Source: Leucaena leucocephala (lineage: Eukaryota; Streptophyta; Magnoliopsida; Fabales; Fabaceae). Taken from it: 64,000 nucleotides of DNA. The stretch covers positions 9,058,001-9,122,000 of the forward strand of contig CM073569.1 of assembly GCA_037074615.1 (NCBI GenBank), given 5' to 3'. Of this stretch, positions 56,258 to 64,000 are shown piece by piece (within the stretch, counting starts at the first letter, position 1; every line of letters starts with the position of its first letter). The notes under the pieces are model-generated. The model was not told the DNA's origin and searched no databases. It saw only the letters and a list, made by a program, of their open reading frames with translations. A program made the position numbers and the translations under genes.

Positions 56258-59200
56258 CTAGTAAACAATTACTATCAGTGCATCTCTCTTCCTTTTTGAC
56301 ATCAATAAAAAATGGGATCTTGGGGTCCTAAAAATGGATCCTTGAGGAGGAGGTATATTGTATGTAGGTCGAGAGGTTGATGAATGAGTTGGGTTAGGGT
56401 GATATGAACCAGGAAGGGGAGGTGCAATTTGATTCTTCAAATTATTCACTTCATGCCTAAGAAATGTGATGGCCTATGTCTGTAACCCAATGATATGAAG
56501 GAGAGTGGCCATTTGATCTTTGTTGGCTTGAGTACCTTTTTCAACCTTAGAGACAATCTTCTCCTCTAAAAAGTGTCCAAATTGATTCAGCAGCTGAGGA
56601 AAATTAGGATCAAAAGACTTCATACTTGTTTGAAGTTTAGCCAATAAGTCTTCTTATTTAAAGCTTTAAAGTTCTTGCCAGACCAAATTATGCATAGCTA
56701 CCTAAACAAAAGATGGTATAAAGGTAGGTACAGTATGAGAAACTGAAGATTCAGCTTCTTCTTGTTACACATGTTACTTCCCTTTTTGAGGCTTGTACCC
56801 TCTATCAGTCAGTGGTAGGGAAATCCTTATCTAGTGTATCTGTTCTACTCTAAACCTTGGTACATTCACTTCCTTTTCCCCTTTCTCTTGATATTCTATG
56901 TTATGGTATTGAAGGAAGAGGGAAATTAATTGAGGATAGGGCATTGGAGTTTAAAATCCTCCAAAAATATAATTATTATTAATTATTTAGACCTATTTTA
57001 TACCTAATATAATTTAAAAATAATATTATAAATGAATTTGGGTTATTTCAAAAGAGCTAACAATGGTAGAAACGAGTTTTATTAAAATATAAAAGAAACT
57101 CTACCATGGTTATAAAAATGGCTTTTCTTAAAATTCAAATAATCAATATAGTATTAGAGTATATATAATGAAACCTACTATGACAATATATAAGTATTCT
57201 ACACATACCTTCAAAGGGAAGGCTATACAATTAATATAGCTTTAATCAAGCATCTTAAGTTTTCCCTAGTGTCCTAAGATGAAACTATCACCTAAAAAAT
57301 GTTAATAATAATAAGGTGAGACAAACGTCTTAGTAACTAGCAATTATACTCATCATGCATACTAACATGTGCTCATGAGGTGTCAAGTGGGACAGATTAT
57401 AAAGTACAATATATAGAAAATAATATATTATCATAATAAAATAAAATGGATAACCCACCTAAGTTCCTCCCGTCAAACTAACTGAACCGCCTTATTCCCG
57501 CCGAATGGATCTATGGGCTAGTGATAATTGACCACTCAAAAAGCTAACAGGTCAAGTGGTATAGATAAGCCAAAATTCACAGAGCAAATGACCAGACCAT
57601 GGGTTTATTCCCCCTTGGTAAACAAGTGGAGCATGTCCCTCAGTAAACTGGTGGGACAAAAGTCAACCATCGAGCTCTAATGAAGGCTATACCACATGGT
57701 AGAAATACAACTTTGTCATCACCCATCCGCAATGCATAATTTTTAAGATAATCATATTAATCAAAATCTCAATAGCTTGATGATAAATAATACCAATAAA
57801 TATCACAATAGAGTTTTTCTCAAGATAATAACTTTCTTTAAATTCTAATCTCAATACATAACAAGTTTATAATCTCAACTCAAACTTTCTAAATTAAGCT
57901 TTAAGTCCCACAAAACTATTTTTAATAAAAATCATCAAACAGGTTTTCTCATTATAATCATATCAATATCAATAGATTTATATATATGTATATTAAATTA
58001 CTCATAAATACCATATTAGCACACACAATGAGTAGAAAGTGGTTACCTCTCGCCTAGATATATGAATAATTACCATAAAAGATCTGACAGGTAAATCTTA
58101 GCTTTGGGAGAGTTGAACTAAGGGCGTGTTTGGGAGGAAAATAGAGTTGAGATTCTTTGGGAACATGAAAGGGATTGAGAGAGAGGACTAAAAAGAGAGG
58201 AGCCGACTTAATAATCAAGTTTAAGGAATAACTAAGGTCTTAGCTCTATTTATAAAGCCATAATAATAATTCAAAATTCAAATTCATATCTAAATTTGAA
58301 CCTAAATCCTAATAATTCACTAACTAATAATAACAACCAAATCATAAAACCCTAAGTAAAGATAATGTAGGATAATCCAGATATCATATTTTATTAAAAA
58401 TAATAAAAATACTAAACCATAATAATTTAATTAGATAATATTTTTAAATTATTGATAAATAATATTTTTAATTTTACTTAAATATAAGGATAAAAATTGG
58501 GATGTTACAGGAGTGGACTTGGATTTTAAAAAATAAAAGTTCCTTATCTTATTGTAAATCAAGTTCCAAATGTTAATTTTCCCCACTAATTATCCTGGCC
58601 ATCAAACCATAGTCTTCCTAAGTCATGTAAGTAAAACTGCCAGACTTGTTAACCACGCTTCTCGAGTAAATGTAGTAGATTATCCTATGATAATCGTACA
58701 TATCCTTGCATACAAATTTCATATCACCTGATAAGGTATCCATCAGCATTAGAATCTCATAGATTTGTCTTATGGATAATTCTAGCCTTTTCTCAAAATC
58801 TGTTGTCTCTAGCAGGAATTTGATCACACTCGAGTTCAGCCTGATCTCTCTCCCTCTTAACTTTATAATCAAGTGACTACTCACTAATTCACCATTATCA
58901 CCTGCCTCATCAAATATTTTCATATTATAATAAAATCTTCTAACTACTTTAGGGCAATATGAAAGATTTACTCCTAGCCAGTTCTCATAGTGCTTTATAG
59001 GGTTACTTAGATCCAATTGTGTCCTGTTATTGTACTTTAAGTAATCTAAATCCATAACAATGACAAGACAAAATTCCCTATGGGCAAATTCTGCCTTAAG
59101 CTTGCCTTTATCTACCCCTTGATCTAGATTTCCAGTAAGCAATGAAAAGTTGGAAGGAGTAGGAATAAAAGTAGGGCCAGCAGAAGGAGATGGAGAAGAA

Positions 59201-59425
59201 GACTTCAAAATACCTTGAGCAGACTCATTTCTTCTCTTCCTGTTTAAGTTTTGTTGAGTGTTCTGTTAGACTGGGCTCTCCTGTGCTTGCATCTGAACCT
59301 GTGGTGCAAGAATAATCACATTTCTTGAAACTCTTGTCATTTGCCACCTTAGGCTTCAAAGAATTTGCCTTCTATTTTCTCTTCGCCTTTTCTAACCCAA
59401 CTTCTGGTACCTTGGTTCTTGACAT
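56258..59425 (-). pseudogene. Accessory ORF of the Copia/SIRE-like element, split by Y3 LTR
   Basis: The ATG at 59425 opens MSRTKVPEVGLEKAKRK (then a stop). After a frame change, the 58618-59208 frame (196 codons) contains YENWLGVNLSYCPKVVRRFY, ELVSSHLIIKLRGREIRLNS and SVIKFLLET. This resembles the 'putative plant transposon protein' domain found in accessory ORFs of plant LTR elements (PF20167-like, from memory). Below the Y3 insertion the frame goes on with MPYPQLISLFLQYHNIEY, then a Pro-rich C-terminus NNLKNQIAPPLPGSYHPN (56258-56449). Function unknown. Position just upstream of the 3' LTR matches the extra ORF of SIRE-type elements. Confidence 0.65.
56946..58514 (-). mobile_element. Y-family LTR copy Y3 (1,559 bp), perfect TSD GGAGT
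   Basis: The span 56951-58509 begins on the minus strand TGTAACATCCCAATTTTT (58509) and ends ...GGAGGATTTTAAA (56951); the terminal CA is mutated. GGAGT lies at 56946-56950 and 58510-58514. It shares the 'accatgggttta...aaactggtgggacaaaag' region and the palindromic CATGG motifs (57061, 57105) with Y1. At half the length of Y1 it is internally deleted. TATA-like TTATAAATA at 58247-58255. Confidence 0.8.
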
Positions 59426-59659
59426 TGATTGTTTGAGATGAGATGATGAATAGCAATAGAGGTCTAATAGCGAGGAGGGTAGGCAGAGGATTTGGATGAG
59501 AGAAATGTTTTGGAATGTTGAGGGAATGATTTCAAACACTTTTAAATGCTAAATGGTAGTTATGGAAACGATTATGAATTCTGGGGTTGAGTGGATCAGA
59601 AATATTTCTTGAAGAGGGTTTCTATGAACTAAATAGTAATGGTCATATTCTTCTTAAAT

Positions 59660-59826
59660 AAAAGATAATTTATCGATAAGTCCTTCGATAAGTACCTTAT
59701 TCAAAGTATTTATCGATAAATCTTCAAACAACGTTAAGAAATTTATTGAATTGCTTTTCGATAAGCCTCCTTAACGAATAGTTGCTCGATAACTAACAAC
59801 ATTTTTCACATAAATCACACATGATT
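59660..59826. repeat. TATCGATA-type array upstream of the accessory ORF
   Basis: TCGA cores at 59673 and 59685 (12 bp apart) and several further copies. It continues beyond the X4 insertion at 62110-62300. Confidence 0.7.
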
Positions 59827-62085
59827 TGTAACATCCCAATTTTTTCCTATCTATATAAGATTGATAGAGGAAAAAGGTAGGGATTAGGATAATAATCAGA
59901 AGAAAAGATAATGTTAGATAAGGTTTAAGTAAAAGAAAAAGAGAAGGTATAAAGTTATAAAGCTAGAGGGACTAAACAGTAAATAGCTAAAGTTCAGGGA
60001 CTAAACTATAAATAGTGAAAGTCTAGAGACTAAATTGCAAATAATAGAAAGTTCAAGGACCTATATAGAGTTTTGAGATTTCATGGACTAAATTAGAATT
60101 TCAAATTTGGGAGAAAGGGACCAAAGTGCAATTTTACCAAAATTTAGGGGGAAAGTGTAATTATAGAAAGTTGAACTAGAAAAGGCCCAAAATTTCTCAG
60201 ATAAGTTACGGTCCCAAATTTTACCAATAAATTGATATTAATTTCTAAAGTCTATAAATTAGTACAGTATCTTTCGGATATCAGAATCAGATAAAATTTT
60301 GTAATAAATTCTTATAATTAATATAAGAATTTATGAAACTGATAAAAGTTAAAAAGAGTCTTATAGAATTAATTATGAATTTAATGTGAAATTAGACACC
60401 CGATAAAGGATTTAAAGAAATATATAGAATTTTTATTAGGACTTCTGGGTCTCAAAAAATTATGAGTCTTTGTAAGAAATTTATTTTATAGTAGAATGAG
60501 TTTATAAAAATGTCAAAACCCTTAAAAGAAGTGTATAAAATTTATCTAAAAAATCATGGTAGTTTAAGGTACCCGGTAAAGGAAAAGCCTTGGGATATAT
60601 GCCAAATATTAAGTTGGACCCAATTTAGGTTCAAAATGGTGACATGTGCAAGCCCAAGAAGTCAAGGAATTTATCATGTGGCCAAATGAATTTTCTAGGA
60701 TAATTTATGTATTTTTAAAGAAAGAAATCAAGAAAAATCAAGAGATAATGCAAGGTGGCATTGAGGTGTCCTTGGTAGGACCCACACCATGTGTGCCATA
60801 TGGAAGCCAGGCAAGAGAGAAGTTTTATCACATGTTGATTTATATTAAAATAATATAAGACTTAAGTTAATGAAGATTAGGGTTAATTAAGCAAGAAAGA
60901 AACCAATGAGAGTTAAGATTAAGAGCTTGTAATAATTAAGAAATTGAGAGATATCTTAGTCCCAAGATCTTTGAAATTTTGCTATACAAGACAAAAACAT
61001 GATGCTCTTGAGGAACTAAGGGAAACCTCTTACAAAATGAAAAGTCAACCATTTCAAGGTAAATTCAAGAGGAGATCCAAGGTACTTTGGTCCAAGTTAG
61101 CTTAGGCTTAAGGTAATCAATCCTTCCTAGTTTATTTATAAGTGTTTTGTAAGGATAAAACCTAAGTTTTAATTGAAGAAAAGTGAGATATCCCTTTGGT
61201 AATGGTGCTATCCAAAACTGTACAATATTGAAGGAAGAAGAAAATGAAACTAGAATTATGTAGTTAACACTTAGATAAGCTAGAATTAATGGTTATTTTT
61301 GAATTAAATTGTGTTCATGACTTTACCATTTAAGAGGCCATTCAGCCACCTACTGTACAGGACCAAGAAGAATGAATTTCAATGATATAATGCTTCCATT
61401 GAATTTAGATGATGATTTTGTGTAAGATTGAATAAGTTTGAAACTTTGGAAACATTGGAATTGAAAAAGAAAAATTTGAAACCCTTTCTGTTACTGTTCA
61501 TAAGAGTGAACAGTGATGATATAGGAAATAGTTGCATGATTGAAATATATATGTATGTAAAGTAGTGGCTAGAAATTCTGTTTATGAACAGTGTTCAAAT
61601 TTGAGTAGTAATCTTTATGATGTAATTAAAAATAGTTAATGATTGAATAAATATACGATAAATTACCAGTACTTAGTTAACATTTCAAACTTTATTTTGA
61701 CACTAAGAATGTATTATTTCGATATCTATACAAAGAGAACAAAATTTTCAAAGTTAGGGATCAGAAACTATTTTTCAGAATATTTGACCAAATGAACAGT
61801 AATATTTTATGCCAGTTTTGTACTTATTTACTGATCATTTGGTTTGAGAATTATTTATTTAAAATTCATTATGTTACCTTCAAGTAGCCTTTTGAACTAC
61901 TTCATTTCGATTTTTCTAGAATTAATTATGATGTTTCAAAGTTCGTTGCCAAATCTGGAAATACCAAATAAATAGTACTCACGAGCTTAGTAATTTCAGA
62001 TTTAGTAAATGAACTTCAATGGTTGTTTAAATGGTTCTAAATACTACCGAATGGTCTCTAAGATGTATAAAAGTAAAGTTTTACA
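59827..62085 (+). repeat. X-family LTR copy X4 (~2.26 kb)
   Basis: Starts TGTAACATCCCAATTTTTTC and ends near ...AAAGTTTTACA. It contains X landmarks: 'aagtgtaattatagaaagttg' (near 60145), 'tgcttccattgaatttag' (near 61390), 'ctacttcatttcgatttttctag' (near 61900). Flanks tgatt and atatt are not a convincing TSD. It lies within the TATCGATA-type array. Confidence 0.65.
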
Positions 62086-62109
62086 ATATTTATTGAAAAA
62101 TTCTTACAT

Positions 62110-62300
62110 AAATGGCCTTATCGATAAATTGTTCGATAAGTTCAAAAAAATCACAAATTTTATCGAATACATATTCGATAAATGTCTTTATCGAATAGAT
62201 TTTTAAAAAGATTCAATTTATTGAATATCCAAATATCTCATGTTTATCAAAGCTTTTATCGATAAGAACCTTTATCGATAACTTCTTCAATAAGTTCATG
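62110..62300. repeat. TATCGATA-type array, 12/16 bp phase
   Basis: TCGA cores at 62121 and 62133 (12), 62163, 62175 and 62191 (12, 16), 62259 and 62275 (16), then a decayed tcaa at 62287 (12). Confidence 0.8.
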
Positions 62301-64000
62301 AAAAAAAATTGTATGAAATTTTTTATGCACATGAACTTTTCTTTAAAAACATGATGCATCAATATGAGATCAGAAGCACATAAACACATATAGCATGAAA
62401 CGTTATTATCAAGATAGCTCATATATATATGTTCAATTATAAAGAGAGGGTTTAGAAATGCTTAATCAGTTTTAGCAATCTGTTGAACCATGAATTCCTT
62501 TACCATCATCTCTTTGTTGTGTTTGAGCATCTTCTGCATCGGCATGAATGATGATCCTATTAGTTTGTTGCCAGTTGACTTTGTAGTTTTAGTGCTCCTT
62601 GTTCTCAATCTTGATGTAGTAGTATAATCCATTGAGAAATTTTCTACGTGCTCCTGTCATAAATGTAAATCTTTTTCTTTTTTAGAGAATGGTCAGTATG
62701 ATCATATAGAGAATAATTTCAATATATCTATAACCATATAACATGTATTAACTCATCATCAAAACATATCAATTCTTAGTGAATGCTGATGAGTATGTTA
62801 AAGAATTGAGCTTGTAAAATATTATACATATATAGATACAAAGCTCTTCTTTACTTAAAATGAGTCTATCTTTAAAGATAATGCTTCTTTTTGAAAATAT
62901 GCAATTCAATCATGATTTTTTGAAAATATGAACCTTCGTAAAAATTAATTTCATGAGAATAAGGAGGGTAAGCTAATTGAAGAAAAATACTTCTTGTAAG
63001 AGTATATTGGACAACATGTTAAACACAATGTTAACATGTTTGATAGTTTTCTAGGAGCAAAGGTCAGATAGAATATCAAAGGTGAAGGCTCAAAGACTTT
63101 GTTTATTTTACAAATGATGGTTGAACAATGAAGCATATTTACTCGTTAGTCCAAATGACTAGAGTTTCGAGTAAATTTATTCAAGTGAACAAACATTTTA
63201 AGTGTAAGGCTCTAATGTTCTGGAATCTTTCTAAAGGTAAGCTTGAACTTCATGAATTTTGTTAAACAGGAGGATATTTAACTCATTGGAGAATAAAGAG
63301 CTCAAGCAACCACATGGTAGCACATTTTAGGATCAATGATGACTCTAGCAAATAGATTTAAAGTACTTTTGAAATTTTCACAGATGTATTATTCTCCAAT
63401 ACTGATGCCCTCATATTTCAAAACATATTTTCAAATCATTTATATGCATTTTGTAAAATCAAGATATTTGATGTAGGGATTTGAAATTTTATCTCTGAAA
63501 TCATAAATATGTACAGTTCATTTTATAATCGATTTAGCAATGTGAAAAACATATTTAAAGAATTAGAGTGTTGATTGCTAAATGATGTAACAAGGAACAA
63601 GCATTTAATACCTAATCCAAAAATTATTTAAGCATAATATAGAGTTAAAGGATTATATTTCACCATATTTTCTTCTTTCCTTGTGACAACTAACTTGATT
63701 ATGGTGAATTGATATTGAACTTTACTTCAACATCAAAATTCAAGTTTCATTAGTTCATCTTGCATCAAGATTTGAATTATTTTCTTTGAATCTATAAATC
63801 TCGAGTTGAACCTCATTAATTAGATTTCCTACAAAACAATTTGATCTAATTTCTATTCCTGGTATCCAACTTTTCTTGGATCCATCAGTGGGTAGTTTGT
63901 AAGAAATATAATATAATTCTCATGCTTAAAATATGGATAACTTAGAATAGTTGAGCATGTTTACTTTATGCATCTAGAGAAGATACGTTCATTAAGAAAT
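62301..64000 (-). mobile_element. Non-coding interior of Copia/SIRE-like copy 2 (runs off the window)
   Basis: Homologous to 9841-12200 in the same orientation. No ORF with family features. The rest of the element, including its 5' LTR, would lie beyond 64000. Confidence 0.6.

Noticed and set aside
59822..62090. A TSD for the X4 LTR (tgatt/atatt)
   Set aside because: Only three of five bases agree in AT-rich DNA, so it is not evidence of insertion boundaries.

Overview
The window looks like intergenic, repeat-filled DNA from a flowering plant nuclear genome, most likely a eudicot. It is very AT-rich. It holds plant-type pentatricopeptide repeat (PPR) sequence, an RTE-clade LINE with a TTG-repeat 3' end, a CACTA (TNP2-type) transposase, Ty1/Copia remnants with initiator-Met tRNA primer sites, and a Tekay/Del-like Ty3/Gypsy chromovirus with an integrase and chromodomain. 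I cannot name the species. I found no intact host protein gene and no rRNA or tRNA gene.

Layout. 0.4-0.7 kb: MITE-like element. 1.6-2.7 kb: 5'-truncated RTE LINE with target-site duplication (TSD). 3.0-3.2 kb: a second MITE. 3.5-5.1 kb (minus): decayed PPR gene. 5.7-9.4 kb: remnant Copia element (minus) carrying a 1.86 kb solo Copia LTR. 9.4-20.4 kb: a Copia/SIRE-like element (minus; LTR, primer site, gag, long non-coding interior), split by a 3.1 kb solo LTR that contains a PPR fragment and by an X-family LTR. 21.2-24.4 kb: more X-family LTR. 24.5-27.7 kb: a 271 bp Copia LTR split by a 2.74 kb solo Gypsy LTR. 29.5-34.7 kb: Y-family LTR carrying an inverted second copy of that solo LTR. 34.7-41.1 kb: CACTA transposase gene (minus) cut by two solo LTRs. 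41.1-56.1 kb: 3' LTR of another copy of the 9-20 kb Copia family, nested three deep with an X LTR and a 9.2 kb Gypsy element. 56.3-59.4 kb: accessory ORF of that Copia element, interrupted by a Y LTR. 59.7-64 kb: its upstream interior, interrupted by another X LTR.

The history can be read from short TSDs. Perfect 5-bp TSDs flank the insertions at 7138, 24910, 35318, 44813 and 56951. One-mismatch TSDs, always transitions, flank those at 13166, 30820, 38899 and 43096. Solo LTRs greatly outnumber intact elements, so LTR-LTR recombination has been active.

The most unusual signal is a class of phased palindrome arrays inside LTRs. A GGTCGCGACC-type palindrome occurs in pairs 22-23 bp apart in two apparently unrelated LTRs. 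A TATCGATA-type motif in the Copia/SIRE-like family is phased 12/16 bp. A CCATGATAG motif in the Y family alternates orientation every ~39 bp. The two copies of the Copia/SIRE-like family together suggest a non-autonomous element with gag, no recognisable pol, and an accessory ORF. Nothing here looks like an operon, a defence island or a biosynthetic cluster.
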